Assembly: GCA_964247055.1 (NCBI GenBank) | Contig: OZ176056.1 | Coordinates: 3,782,001 to 3,846,000 of the forward strand | Direction: 5' to 3' | Source: Paragordius varius | Taxonomy: Eukaryota; Nematomorpha | DNA: 64,000 bases | Shown here: positions 35,801-47,299 of the stretch, one piece after another | Layout of the letters: every line of letters begins with the position of its first letter | Position numbering within the stretch: position 1 is the first letter of the stretch | Position numbers and translations under genes: made by a program | The notes under the pieces: generated by a model | What the model saw: only the letters and a program-made list of their open reading frames with translations | Database searches by the model: none | Told to the model about the DNA's origin: nothing

Positions 35801-36986
35801 ATTTATAACATAAATAATCAAATTTTTTTTCAATCGATATGAGGACAAATAAAATATACCTTTTTACATTATAAATTACTTTACCTTTAGTTTATGAAAA
35901 AAATTTATTTCCAAATTTAAATTGAATGGTACTAGCGCATTAAAAACATGAAATAATTGGTTGGGGCTAATGACACATCAATTTTAGGTATTTTACAAAC
36001 CAAAAAATGTTATTATTAATTTAACTAATTAAATTCTATAAAATAATTTGAAATTTTATTTATCAACGGATAATTATTATTTTTTTAAAATTTAGCTAAA
36101 TTACAAAAGATAATTTAAAAACAAAACATTTTGATAAGTCAAAAACTAATTGGCAACCTAGGACAATAATAAATAATTTTTTATTTTAAAGCAAGCATTA
36201 AAAAAGAAATTAAGAATAGCAATTGTCCAATATTTTTATTTTCGAAATTAATTATACAAACTAATGATAAATCAGTTTGTTTTTATGACATAAAATTTGG
36301 ACAAAATTATAACTTTAAAGAAAAAATTTCACAAGCTTTTTTACAATAATAGAGTTATATTAATAATTATTTATATATTATATGTTAAAAATTGGCAACT
36401 TTTTATATGTTATATTATAGTGGAAAAAAATAATTTAAAAACTATAACCAATTTTAGGATTAGTGCTTAGGTACGTTTCCAATCTTTGCAGTAGATCTGT
36501 AGAACTGAGAGCAACGCTTAAGCAATCAAACATATGTTGATTTAAAAACTCAGATAGTCTTGAACCTAAATGTCCATCAAAAACTGCAGCAAAAATTTTG
36601 TAACATTCCGAAGCCGGTTTAGCGTTTAATTGCGACAATGTGATAGTTTCCCTAAACTTAGCTTCAAAATTTTTGTCAAAGCATTTTCGGATGCTAGGGA
36701 AAAATTCGGAAAAAGACAAACGATCTTCAATAGGATGGTTTGAAGCCAAGTAATTTGATTCAATGTGAATGTTTTTAATGAATTTATTTTCTTTATTTTC
36801 ATAAATTATGCTATTAGCTTGATTTTTAACCATATATGTTATACATTCTTCTGGGGTTAATTGCTTCAATTTTGAGCTAAATAAATATAAAATATACCCT
36901 TGTAGAGTAGAAAATGTTTTTTCACGTGTTAATAATTTCAAAAGTTCTTTAATTGTCTTTGTTAAAATGAGACGTTTAACAGACAT
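26848..36986 (-). CDS. Pdp: Pyruvate dehydrogenase phosphatase catalytic subunit (PP2C family), 13 exons
   Basis: Mitochondrial matrix PP2C phosphatase that reactivates pyruvate dehydrogenase by dephosphorylating E1-alpha. Exons: 36449-36986, 34857-34971, 33732-34086, 33343-33553 (3' end possibly 33367), 33200-33278, 32692-32798, 32190-32413, 28845-29000, 28682-28736, 28522-28596, 27781-27837, 27548-27708, 26848-27471. All phases agree; about 918 residues. The N-terminus (MSVKRLILTKTIKELLKLL) is basic and could be a mitochondrial signal. Landmarks in order: LTPEECITYMVKNQ, HPIEDR, FAAVFDGHLG, NLALSGSCALVAYID, IYIANTGDSRAVIGSLGP, GGRLLGFLMPTRSFGD, RSPPYLTARPEV, DKFLVLATDGLWDFL, VVKILGDRW, NGASWLMAHALSG, LPPEISRDFRDDMSIIVIYF. 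The metal-binding aspartates (EDR, FDGH, TDGLW, RDDM) are all present. At about 918 residues it is far longer than the usual ~530 because of a low-complexity insert before NLALSGS and a ~200-residue Ser/Asn-rich insert before NGASW. Intron 7 is packed with retroelements. Confidence 0.92.
28601..28625. repeat. (AT)n run next to PDP exon 10 acceptor
   Basis: About 24 bases of alternating A and T lie immediately upstream (in gene sense) of the exon 10 acceptor at 28597-28598, inside a short intron of 85 nt. Confidence 0.8.
29245..32160. mobile_element. Head-to-head pair of Penelope-like element 3' parts (long inverted repeat)
   Basis: The right arm (about 31,440-32,160, plus strand) reads IGNILNKFNIRTVYKPMTKL and PKNKLPRIYKATC, then KEHLIADTKIITNIENHTSV and LNRYDGL, the GIY-YIG endonuclease end of a Penelope-like element. 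The left arm encodes the same on the minus strand between about 31,300 and 29,430. The inversion continues through the untranslated ends: CTTTTACAACATTATAAAAG occurs at 29,431 and inverted near 31,960, and TAACGGAATAAGATGCCTTA at 29,342 is mirrored near 32,055. The coding parts point away from a centre near 31,380, so each outer edge is a 3' end. Arms are diverged, frames broken: a fossil. The left arm was later split by a LINE (29,460-30,773). It sits in PDP intron 7, its right edge about 30 bp from the exon 7 donor. Confidence 0.75.
29460..30773 (+). mobile_element. RTE-like LINE copy with inverted 5' part (twin priming)
   Basis: Bases about 29,460-29,715 match the long LINE at 23,960-24,240 in the same window orientation. 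Bases from about 29,720 to 30,773 match the part of that LINE below about 23,950 but reverse-complemented. The two pieces are therefore neighbouring parts of the element with the 5' one flipped, the classical product of twin priming. The forward part encodes the reverse transcriptase core (FHGLHQGSILSPVLF, IYADDIVLTATSMEE) and the C-terminal segment with MLRKIGLDISYTSNVLQNNG. The insertion is bounded by a perfect 14-bp duplication, AAAAGACATAAGTT, at 29,446-29,459 and 30,774-30,787. It carries frameshifts and is 5'-truncated. Confidence 0.85.
34217..34526. repeat. MITE of the TATACCATTTGCA family, in PDP intron 2
   Basis: The left part has four or five head-to-tail units like AATTCAAATTCACCCTTGAAC, the right part has three inverted counterparts (GGGTGAATTTGAATTGTA), and the right terminus is TGTAAATGGTATA. 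The centre is A+T-rich. The units are 21 bp, as in the 39-kb member, but of different sequence. Non-coding. Confidence 0.65.
35163..35745 (-). repeat. Palindrome-ended MITE, copy in PDP intron 1
   Basis: Full-length reverse-oriented copy. It begins TTAACACTTCGATTTATGGG with the hairpin GGGGTATTTAAATACCCC, has the CTACTTCGACGCCATTTTTA block, and ends with GGGGTATTTAACTACCCCAA and GTTGTATCCAAGTGTTAA. Close in sequence to the copies at 17.5 and 55.4 kb. The frame at 35603-35842 overlaps its end and is not a gene. Confidence 0.8.
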
Positions 36987-37671
36987 AATAATATTTAAAA
37001 AAATTTAAATTACATATGTAATAACCAAACCCTAATATGTGTTTCTGTTTTAATAAAACGACATGATTACTTTGATAGTAAATATAATTTATTATTTTAG
37101 TTTTTTGTCCCAAAAGATTGGTTAGAATTTGTGTAAAAAATTTTAATAAAGCATGTAACGATATTTATTTGTTAGTCATATTTTTTCTAATGGTCTTCTA
37201 AATTGCCCAATTAATGCTGTTTACAGTTCATTACGAGTAAACTAACTCTCTTTTGAGATTATTTTGCAGCAAAAATTAAAAATTCGGAATTAAAAATAGA
37301 GGATCAGACCTGGCATTTTTTCGGCCCATTAATAAATAAATTTCACAGAAACTTATGATGGCAGAAGTACACTGAACTTAACCATTTTTATAAATTGCTA
37401 TAAATGAATTAATTAAATATGTAACTTAATATAACAAGGTTTATAGAGCTAAGTATATTTTAAGCACCGACATGTTGCTATATATTGATTTATTAGATCA
37501 GATGTTTGTGTTTTCTACATGGATTACATATTTACTTTAATTTTATCTAATTTTGAGGTGGTTCTCTACACAACCCTAAATAAGTAAACAAACCACTGTT
37601 TAATCACAATTTTATCAGTAAACCTTTTCTATAACATAAACCTCGAATTACAATTTTTCAACTTTTAAAGC
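36987..37671. other. 5' flank of the PDP gene
   Basis: Non-coding A+T-rich stretch upstream of the PDP start codon. The promoter should be here; no TATA/Inr arrangement could be told from the background. No repeat recognised. Confidence 0.35.
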
Positions 37672-37930
37672 AGGTGTGTCCAACACCGGCCCTTTAAAAC
37701 ATTTATGGAGCCGCAGAAAATTCAAAATATAAAATTTTACGCTCAACAAATTTGATTTTCTTGAACGATTCTGAATAAATCTTTCCTAATCCAGGTAATG
37801 AATTAGAAAAAACACTGAAACAAATAGACTTTTTACAGTATTATTTTATATTAATGCGCATATATTTTGCAAATGTGGAGGCCAAATTTTTTGAAAAAAA
37901 TTCAGCTTGGTTGTTGAAAACATGCCTAAA
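37672..37930. repeat. hAT-type MITE, decayed
   Basis: The left end CAGGTGTGTCCAACACCGGC is followed by CCTTTAAAAC and GGAGCCGCAG. The right end has GTGGAGGCCAAATTTTTTG and then TTGAAAACATGCCT. Same general class as the elements at 6.97 and 50.4 kb. No certain target duplication. Confidence 0.45.
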
Positions 37931-38051
37931 ACGAACATCTGATGTTAATATAATTTAATATCAATTTCCTGGAAAAAATATGAAAGTTTCCAAACTTAAT
38001 TTTACAATACTTTAATCATAATATATATTTATTTAATTCAATTTCAGGTAA

Positions 38052-38542
38052 TTAGTGACACTTAACAAAATTATTGAATTGATATTATTAACTCGTGAAA
38101 GAGCCGCTTCCAATTTAAGTTTAGGCTTGTATTCTAATATAAATTATCTAATTAAGCCAATTTTAAATAAAGCTCCATGTCAAAACTATTTCGAAGCCAT
38201 TTTTATTTTAAAATTCATAAATGTGTTTTTTATTCTAAGACTAAAATTAAACTATGTTTATTGAATTACATTTAACAAATATAACAGAAAAAATGGATTA
38301 TCTTGCATTTTTCATTTTTGACCAATTTAACACATGTCATGTTGTAAACATTTACCTACAGGTTAATTCAAAAAATAAGTGTTATTAAGAATTTTTAGGG
38401 TTTATCTTTTTTCGGAGCAAGAATGTTTTATGAGTGCAAATTTTTGCAACGGATAATATACCATATTATTTAAAATAGTTGCTTTTCAACAGGCATTGGG
38501 TCACCACCAAAAGACGAAATAAATGTATCGTTCCAAGTGTTG
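38052..38542 (-). repeat. Palindrome-ended MITE, decayed copy
   Basis: Reverse-oriented and old. Landmarks still readable are GAAAGAGCCGCTTCCAATTT, AGCTCCATGTCAAAACTATT, TTCGAAGCCATTTTTATTTT and GTATCGTTCCAAGTGTTGAC. The frame at 38055-38264 is a by-product. Confidence 0.55.
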
Positions 38543-39049
38543 ACTAAATTAAAAAAATGGCGGAAATTTTTTGTTTCATGCCCCTAAAAAGCTGAAAATG
38601 CGTATATTTATAAATATTCCAAAACTATTATTATGTTTACAATTTTGGCCTGGGGATATAAAACTATTCCAAAAGCTCTTGAAGTGTTAAAAATCATCGC
38701 GATTCGGGACTCTAGTAAATAAAACTGCAAAAATCTAAGCTTTTTTGTCCAAATAATGCATATTATTACGAGAAATATATTTTTGATGAAAAAATGCGCC
38801 AATCCTATAATGCTTTTGGTTGTTGGATCCAAATAATGTAAGAAAGGTGACATGTTTTTGATAATTTCTCGATATAGAAAATCGCAATAGCGCAGATTTT
38901 ATCAGAAAGAGCAAACAAAAAATATCCTGATTAGAGTATAAATCTAAAAAAATGTATCAGAATTCTTAGGGTGATTCTGATTAAATTATAAAAGCTGTTA
39001 ATTCTCAAGATCAACCGTATTAGCATATTCTATCTGCTTCGTTCAGATA

Positions 39050-39800
39050 TACCATTTGCACTTCAAGAGTGTCCTTGAACACTTCAAGTTGGTCCTTGAA
39101 CAATTCAAGTTGGTCCTTGAACAATTCAAGTTGGTCATTGAACAGTTCAAGTTGGTCCTTGAACAGTTCAAGTTGGTCCTTGAATAGTTTAAGTTGGTCC
39201 TTGAACAATTCAAGTTGGTCCTTGAACAGTTCAAGTTGGTCCTTGAACATTTCAAGTTGGTCCTAAAAATTTATAAAATTTGATTTAACCATAATATTTG
39301 TATTATTCTTTTATATTTTATTATTTATTAACCTAATTTTCTTTATTTATATATTTATTCATTTAAAAATAAAAAATATTATTGAAAAACCACTTTTTTG
39401 TTTAAAACTATTTTTTTCAATTGAACAAAATTATTAACTTTTAAATGTTTTTAATGAAAAATTTTAATTACTAACCCAGAAAACTTATATATTTTTTCAT
39501 TTCATTTTACGATCTTATAAATATCCAAAATTATTTTAAGAAATTAATAAAGATATAGGGTTTCTCAAAGATTAAAAGTTATCTATTTAAAATTTATGTT
39601 AAATAATAGAAAATTGGTTAAAAACAATAAAATAAATGAATTATTAACGATTTGATTTATAAAAGTTAAAAACAAAACAAAAAAGTCAAAGGACCAACTT
39701 GAACTGTTCAAGAACCAACTTGAATTGTTCAAGGACCAACTTGAACTGTTCAAGGACCAACTTGAACTGTTCAAGGACACTCTTGAAGTGCAAATGGTAT
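39050..39800. repeat. MITE with a 21-bp minisatellite expanded in both arms
   Basis: Terminal inverted repeats of about 31 bp start TACCATTTGCACTTCAAGAG at the left and end CTTGAAGTGCAAATGGTA at the right. The left arm has ten 21-bp units (39,059-39,268; consensus AATTCAAGTTGGTCCTTGAAC), the right arm five in inverted orientation (39,690-39,795). The 21-bp unit keeps frame and gives a false coiled-coil-like peptide repeating LELFKDQ on one strand and SSWSLN on the other. The 420-bp centre is A+T-rich and empty. Relatives lie at 6.2, 34.2 and 61.95 kb, and a decayed one near 45.1-45.6 kb. Confidence 0.8.
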
Positions 39801-42388
39801 ATTATTAAACTATATTATACGTATGTTTTATTGTAAAATAGAAAATTATCCGATCAATATATAAAAAGTAAAAGGTTTGTGGGACAACCATAATTTTAAA
39901 ACCGTGATTTCAAATACAACACGTAATTTTGAGGGAATAAAGAGATAAAGTAATTATTCACTCAAACATATAATTAAGTTTGTGATGTAATAGTTTATGT
40001 GGGTAAATATGATTATTTTATAAAAACACTTGAAACTCTAACTTTTGTCCAAATACTTTTCCGTTAAACCAAAATGCAAAATAATATCTAAAATTTAAAA
40101 TTTAAGAGGTTAGCTTCAAAAGTAGCAAGAACCACTATAATATGGAGTTTTGTTTAAATGAACGCAAAAAATGCTGAGCCCGATAGTTTTTAATATATGG
40201 TAGATTTAGACATCAATTTTTTAAGAAATGCATACATGTTAAAAAGTTTAATTTGTAACAAAATTTTTTTAAGCGAGTTTTATGGTATTTGAAAGCAAAA
40301 TAATAATAATAAACACTCTATCTATATATTGATATAACGATTCACATCAGAATTTGATAAAAAAATATATTTAACTTCAAATTTTTTAATCTTTTTGTTA
40401 GAAAACCCACATTTAACTTAAACTACTTATCTAACAAAACATGCGCAAATTTTGTCATTTTATCGAAATTAAGCAATTATTATAAAATGAATATAATTTG
40501 TGGTGATGCCTACCTTAAAGTAGGCGCAAAATCAGTCATAAAGTTTTATGGTGACTGTAGGGCTGGATTAATTTATCCGAGAGTGCCATGAATCCGGCTC
40601 AAATATGTTAGCTTAAATAAAAATTTTAGTTCTGATTGAAGTTTGTGTGACAATGTAAATTGTACACTAATGGTGAAGAAATCACATTTATTAATAACAA
40701 ATATTTTTTTTGTTTATATATATGATAAGGTATTTAGTTAATTTAGTTTAAATAACAATATACATGATAATGTAGCCTTGTCCCATAACACGCTTTCTAT
40801 TTCACTCATTGTTTCTATCATTAAACTTTGATTATGGTATTAATATTTTAGGAGTACAGGGGTGTCTAACACGTGGCCCTCTGAGACTTTATGTGTCGAC
40901 GAAAAAATTTTGAAATCCATATTTTGCAATAGTATGCTGACAAAATCTTATTGAAATTAATACTCAAACAGTTTTTCTAAATAGGTCTATTGGCAGAATT
41001 AAAAAAAATTATATCTCTCCTTTTTGCAATCTTATGTTTGAAATCAAATAAACTATATAGGATGCCCATATATAATTCAGCCCGTCGCTTTTTATGTAAA
41101 AATGGTGGTTGTGAAGCTATTTTTGGACATGCTTCACAATATTGTCAGAAGTGATTCGGGTGGCACCTATAAAATTTCGCTCAAAAGCCGGACATTTAAA
41201 TTAATGCTGTCTACAGCATTTAGTACGTTTCATCGGTGCTGGATAAAAGGAACATATCTATTGGTATTATATAATTCAAATTGTGGACTTGTCATAATTT
41301 TAATATACGCTTTTAAGGAGAACGGGCGAAATAAAATCTGTGTTTAATGATAGGGACACTCTCGTTTTCTATGGCATCAGGAAAAACAACAATCTCAACT
41401 CCACTGCTGGTTCATTAAATCCGTGTATAAATGCAATTCGAATGTGTTCAATTTAATCGAAAATTGACAATTTGACTATCTTTATTTACCCTTATATAGT
41501 AATCAATTCAGTGAACTTTTCCGGGACCCTCCACGAAACAAAAAGAATATTTTTTAAACAGGGATATTAACGGGAGTACAATAATAAAGAATATAAATGT
41601 GTGCATGGGCTGCATTAGGGTAATATAGATTTTCAACAATATCTTATATAGAAATGTGCCTAGAAATTTTTTATAATTGTTGGAGCTTACTCTTTAAATT
41701 TTGCGGATATGGTTATTTTTGGAGACAATTCACACTTGCCACGCTAAAGCAATATTTTGTAGTTCAATGTTCGGTCGTCAGACATGAACAAATTAACCCG
41801 TACATTCCTAAAAATTTAGTAACCATTTATGGTCCTTTTAACAAAATATTTATTGATATGACATTTATAGGAAGCCTAAGAAGGAAAAATATTAAGTGAT
41901 TCCGCGAGTTTCGTAAAAAATTAAATTTGAACAATAAAGTGTCAAAAACTTAAATAATTCTGGTTGCAATGGAACTATATTTTTACCATTTTTTATGAGT
42001 GTGAGGGGTGAACTCTAAAAGAATCCATGAAAGGCTTAATTCCTTAAAAATATGTTTGGAAAGAATTTTTTTATATACGGTCTAACAAAATAATTAACAG
42101 CACGATGCTAAACAAAATTAACACTGATTTATCATTGCTAGAATGTACCATAAATATATTGACTACCACATTACCCTTACCTAGAAATCGATGTTGGGAG
42201 GAAAGGTCATAGGTAACTTTGAAAGAGATTGAAGAAGCAGAAGAACAATGGAAAAAAACAAGTTAAAGTTGGCAGAATTCATCACAAAAGAAAAAAAACT
42301 GTAATTTAAAAATTTTTTATTTACAAAATTTTAAAAATTTACTCTGACACTAAGAAACATATTTATACATGAAAAGAATGATAAGCTT
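39801..42388. other. Gene-free stretch
   Basis: Bases about 40,856-40,985 begin CAGGGGTGTCTAACACGTGG, a hAT-type MITE tip. The frames at 41102-41347 and 41654-41899 match no family convincingly. The second has a faint integrase-like look that I do not trust. No gene supported. Confidence 0.35.
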
Positions 42389-42640
42389 CAGACGCGTATC
42401 TAGATGGGGAAGGGGGCTAATGCACTAGGTACCATAGTGGAAGGATTTTAATTTTATTCTAAAAAATAGCTATTTGACTGTTATTTTAAAAAATGCATAA
42501 AAAAAATTCACCCATTTATGAGTGGTCATGACCACGCTTTATATTTGATTATTTTTTTAAAATGCAAGTGGTCGCACGGAGGGGAGTAGGGCGCCATCAC
42601 GGATTCCTGCACTGGGCACCAGAAATACAGCTACGCTCTG
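42389..42640. repeat. hAT-type MITE with perfect 8-bp target duplication
   Basis: The left end is CAGACGCGTATCTAGATGGG and the right end, inverted, CAGAGCGTAGCTGTATTTCT. Both flanks are ATAAGCTT (42,381-42,388 and 42,641-42,648). Length 252 bp, no coding sequence. The perfect duplication suggests a fairly young insertion compared with its neighbours. Confidence 0.8.
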
Positions 42641-42739
42641 ATAAGCTTGTTTTATATTTCGGATAATAATAATATTTGATTGTTATATGTATATATATAT
42701 ATGTGAAGTAAATATTTGTATGTCCTGCATTGCTACAGT

Positions 42740-43575
42740 CGAGACTTTTATCAATATTTAAGGTTAACCACTCCATTTATTGCAATTTTTAATTTTAATG
42801 TTGAGTTCTTCCAAGGTGCGTGGGTTATTTGTTCAATGCCCCTTTTACGTGTACCACTAGCTTTAGCCAACATTAAGGATTTTTTCAGTGAATTAGATTT
42901 CATAATGTGGCTAAAGTAGGATAGTTGGGTGCGGGGACATTTTGAGCAATGACATGTCGGGATTGTTTTATTCAAAATTGCATTGTAAGTTTTATCCGTC
43001 CATTTTATTTGTTAAAGATTTCTTCACATCCACATTTCAAAGGAGTTAATAATCCGTGTGTCGGATTTTTTAAGTCCAACCTCATACCCATAGATGAAAG
43101 TTGGAAAAACGATTTCATTTGTAAGTCGAATCTTCGTTTTTAAGTTGACATCATGGGATGCCCAAATTTTGTTATAATTATTTGCAGTCGTTTTGGCCAT
43201 GACTAACTTTCGTTTTATCGAGTACAATTATTATCATTACGTATTAAGCTCCGAGATATGTGTAACTTTTCACTGTAATAGAGTTTTCGTTAACGATTAT
43301 TGTAGCGTTTGTATCTTTCGGGTTTATTGTATTATTTTTGAAAGATTGATCTATGGCCCATATTTTTGACACTCATCTACAAAATGTTGTAGTATAAGAG
43401 TCAATCATTTTGGGTTGTCTGCGAAGATAACCATATCATGTGCATAGTGAATAGAAGTTAAATCAGAGCCTCCAAACTGAACGCCAAATGAATCTGGGAT
43501 GTTTCTCAGCTATGCATCAAACAAGGTGATATGACCTGTCTTAACCCCACATTCACCATAGAGGGATCAGTTACC
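42740..43575 (-). mobile_element. LINE fragment, reverse transcriptase C-terminal half
   Basis: The minus strand reads GGSDLTSIHYAHDMVIFADN (YADD region) near 43,450, then IKRKLVMAKTTANNYNKIWA, LKTKIRLTNEIVFPTFIYG near 43,150, and LSYFSHIMKSNSLKKSLMLA with GTRKRG near 42,880. This is the order of a reverse transcriptase C-terminus and the region behind it in non-LTR elements. It is a different family from the 22.7-kb LINE (no YKAGIRP block). 5'-truncated and with frame changes. Confidence 0.75.
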
Positions 43576-46500
43576 CCATGATTTGTGGAAACCATAGCTG
43601 TCGAATTTGAATAAATTGAGAATATTATGTTAATTAAATGTGTTAAACTGTTTTAAGAACCCATCATGTGATGAAAGGCTTACCGAATTGAGAGGAAAGG
43701 TATGGTATTCCTGCCCTATTCAAAATATGCTTTTACCTTAAATATTGTAATTAACTCCTCTCAATATACTAGTAAACTTTTTAATCATTTATTACAATAT
43801 TTGTAAGCAAGTCTAAATAACCTTTGAACAAGGCTTGAAAATATTTTTGCTTATTACTAATTTTATAATAGATTCTTTTAGGTTACATTATATATTGTGA
43901 ACTGAATATCAACATCCGTAAATCACTGTTTAAATTGTCAAAATAATTTTATAAAGTATTCGACAATTTTAACATTGGGTGTATTCTAACTTTGTTCCAA
44001 TGTACTGCATGTGGTCGATTTTCAAAAACATTTAATTCAGAAAAAAGTGGAATAATTATCAATAAGATTTACGGTAAAAATTGGAATATGCAGGTAAAAC
44101 GTAAAAAATAAATAATTTTTAAAAGTCCAACATATTCTTTAAGCCTTGATTTCTAATTATAAACGGTTGTTTTGGGAAACTTAAAAAATAGGTGAATTGT
44201 GACACACTCAATATACAGTTTTTTGCAGAAAATATTAAGGAAAAAAACGATTGTCCTTATTAAAAAAGTATTTGTCTCGTAGTTTTTCAATTTTTCCCTT
44301 AAAACATAATAACGGATCCATAATAATATGACAATTAAATAATATTTACAGTGTAATTACCATTTGGAATATCAATCCATAAAATTTGCAACGAATATTG
44401 TAAAACATTTTTTTAATCGTTATTACTCTATAATTCACATTTTTAATCACCATTGTATATTTAAAGATTAATTCAAAAAATTAACTAAATGAATATTTAT
44501 TATTTGTCGAACATTTTTTGCAAATTCGTTAAAACAACTATATATTTTATAATATTAAAAAATCATAAAAACATACAAAATTGATCCAAATTACGATTTG
44601 CGTGGATATAAATATGAGTTTTTACAGTTACAATAGTTACATTTATTTAAATAATGCATATAAAATGAAGAAAATAATTTTGAATATCTGTGGTCATCTT
44701 AGATTCCATGTGGTTCCACTCAAGGGGCCAATTCTTGAAACTGTGGCATCACAAATCCCATGTTGCTTCTATAGTTTCCTGAACCTAAAAAAACCTAACT
44801 AACCCCTAATATGCCCTATTATGCCCTAATCCTAATCCTAATCCTACATCTTAAACGCTTAAGATTGGAGCTTCTAAAGATTTAGTTTTTTATTTTATAT
44901 AATAAATTAAATTTGGCTTACCTTGCTTACCTTCAAAATATATTCTAAAAAATATATGGAAAATTAAAATTAAATATAATCATAAAAAATAATTTTTTAA
45001 TGGAACACTATTAAATAATAATATACCCAGATTCACTAAAATTTAAAATTTTATGTTAATTTTTAGATATTAAATTGAATGATAAAATAATTATTAAACT
45101 CACCTGCAGTTTTCGGATATTTCTATTAAAAGTATAAATTAAATTTTAGAGAAATTATAAGTGAAGTTGGTCTTCGAACATCGCAATTCATTTATTTTTA
45201 TTTGTTCATCTTTTTATTCAATTTTAAATATTCTCTCAATTTAATCTAATTTTTAAAACCAATATCAACTTTTTATTATTCCTAAACTGGATATCTTAAT
45301 TAATTTATCATTAGATATAATTATATGATTTGCGAAAGGAATTGAAAAAATACTAAGGTTTCTGAGGGTTTTTTTAATTAAAAATTTTCGTTAAAAATAT
45401 TTATAAGCTCATAAAATTGTTAAATAATATTTCGAAACAAAAAGTTTAAATAATAAATATTAATTTTATACGGATAAACATATAATAAATAAAAGATATT
45501 CAAGGTAAAAAATAAAAAACAGGCAAGAAATCCAAACTTAGAAAATTTAAGTATAATATAGGACCGACTGGAACGAAGGACACTCTTGAAGTTCAAATAA
45601 TTTATAATAATAATTACAGGTCTATTTTAATATTATAAAAATATAAGCAAACCAATTTAAAAAATGACATTTGGTTTCAAATTAATATAATACGATTTAA
45701 AAAAATAAATATTAATAAGTAATGTATATCATTCGATGAATTCAGGATAATCAATATCGGAAGGATATATGCGTTTGTTACAGAAAAAATAATATTTCTG
45801 CTATAATCTAAAATAAAAAATGGCATTTTCAACATACTTGAGGCAGAAAAAAAAACAAATAAAAACGCGTCAACTAAATTTTATTAATTGGAATAATTCT
45901 ATAATATTATGATTGATTATTATACGTTATTTAGATCCAAAATATAGAATTTAAGTAAAACCGCTGGTTAGTGCTTTCGAAATTTACGATTATGCAGTCA
46001 AAAATTTTAATTACATAAAATAGCAAGATTGGATTTTTTGGCTTAAATTTCTTAAAAAAATTGAGTCTGTAAAGGCTTTTTCGTGCATCGAATTAATGTA
46101 AATAAAATTTAAAATTATACGCTACTACCGCCTTGGTAATTTTTAAAAAGGGCTAAAATCAAAATTTAGCGTTAAAAATGTAACATTCCAAATATCATAT
46201 TTTTAAATTAAATAAAAAACTCAATACCCTAATCCAAAAATTTGAAAGTCACAGTGCATATATAAAAAATTTACCTAACTTATTTAAAGCAGTCTGCTGT
46301 TTTTTAAATTTGGCCTAAACCTTTATTATATTTAATAAAACATTATATTATAAACTTTGTGTTTCGATATGCTTTTATAAGCACCTGAAATATAAAAATT
46401 ACATAATTTGATATAAAATCAGATCAGGTCAACAGTAAAAACTAAAATATAATTTTAAAATTACATAATCGCAATTTTTTTGATTGGCACATAAGTGCAA

Positions 46501-46788
46501 TAAGTTTTTTTCAGTTTTTGAAAGTTATGGATATTTAATCAATAACATTTTACTTTTATAATTATTTCTTTGACATATATTTAATTGAGGCATGATCTAT
46601 CGTTCCTATTCGCTCTAAGATATGAAAATGTGATTTTGAAATTTCGGCCAATGGCAAAATTTAATTTTTTTGTAATATTTTAACCGCATTTATTGTGTCG
46701 ATTCATAACACTCAAGATAACTGATGAATGATAATTAAAAATCATTTATATTTTTGATTACAATTTTTCGCACACTATAGAGTTATAT
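43576..46788. other. Gene-free stretch with old repeats
   Basis: Bases about 45,090-45,610 look like a decayed member of the 39-kb MITE (AAGTGAAGTTGGTCTTCGAA at one side, GGACACTCTTGAAGTTCAAA at the other). Bases 44,815-44,845 hold four CCTAAT repeats. No exon recognised; the frame at 44581-44802 is not supported. Confidence 0.35.
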
Positions 46789-47282
46789 TTAACACTTGGA
46801 AACAACACATTCATTTTAGTCCTTCGATTCAAATTGGGGTAGTTAAATCCGAAATATATAAATAAATTTATTTCAAAATACTTGATATTAATTATTTTAA
46901 GCTAAAACCGAAAGGTAAAATTTTAGTCAACGTGACATGTCAATGGTAAAATTGAAAAATAATACAAAATAAACTGCTTTTTCTATTTCTATCAATGTTA
47001 GATATTATTTAAATAAAACGTTAGCATTAATTCCACCCTTAAAATTAAATGAAGACGATATTTTGCTAAAATTTGTAAAATAAAAATGGCGTCGAAGTGA
47101 TTAGACATGGAACTTTTTTAAACAAAATTTTATTTGGATGTTTTGGTATATTTATATAATTTTTATTAGGATAGAAGCATAAATTTAAATTGGAACCGTT
47201 TCCTTCAGTAGTTTTTAAAAATCCCAACTCGAATTTAGTCTGGGGTATTTAGATACCCCAATTTGAATCGAAGTGTTAAAAC
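46789..47282 (+). repeat. Palindrome-ended MITE, forward copy of an opposed pair
   Basis: Begins TTAACACTTGGAAACAACAC and ends with GGGGTATTTAGATACCCCAA and CGAAGTGTTAAA. It lacks part of the left subterminal region that copies A and the 55.4-kb copy have. It faces the next copy tail to tail. Confidence 0.75.
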
Positions 47283-47299
47283 GCGGATCATATGGTAAT

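Noticed and set aside
39020-39270. Open frames repeating LELFKDQ or SSWSLN, looking like a coiled-coil protein
   Set aside because: They are translations of a 21-bp minisatellite inside a MITE arm. The inverted arm at 39.7 kb shows the same in reverse, and there is no start or splice context.
41654-41899. Frame with PYIPKNLVTIYGPFNKIFID, faintly like a retroelement integrase
   Set aside because: No HHCC or second catalytic motif and no neighbouring domains; the resemblance is within what A+T-rich DNA yields by chance.
44798-44852. Telomere-like CCTAAT repeats
   Set aside because: Only about four units within a degenerate CCTAA-rich stretch, too short and impure to indicate an interstitial telomere.
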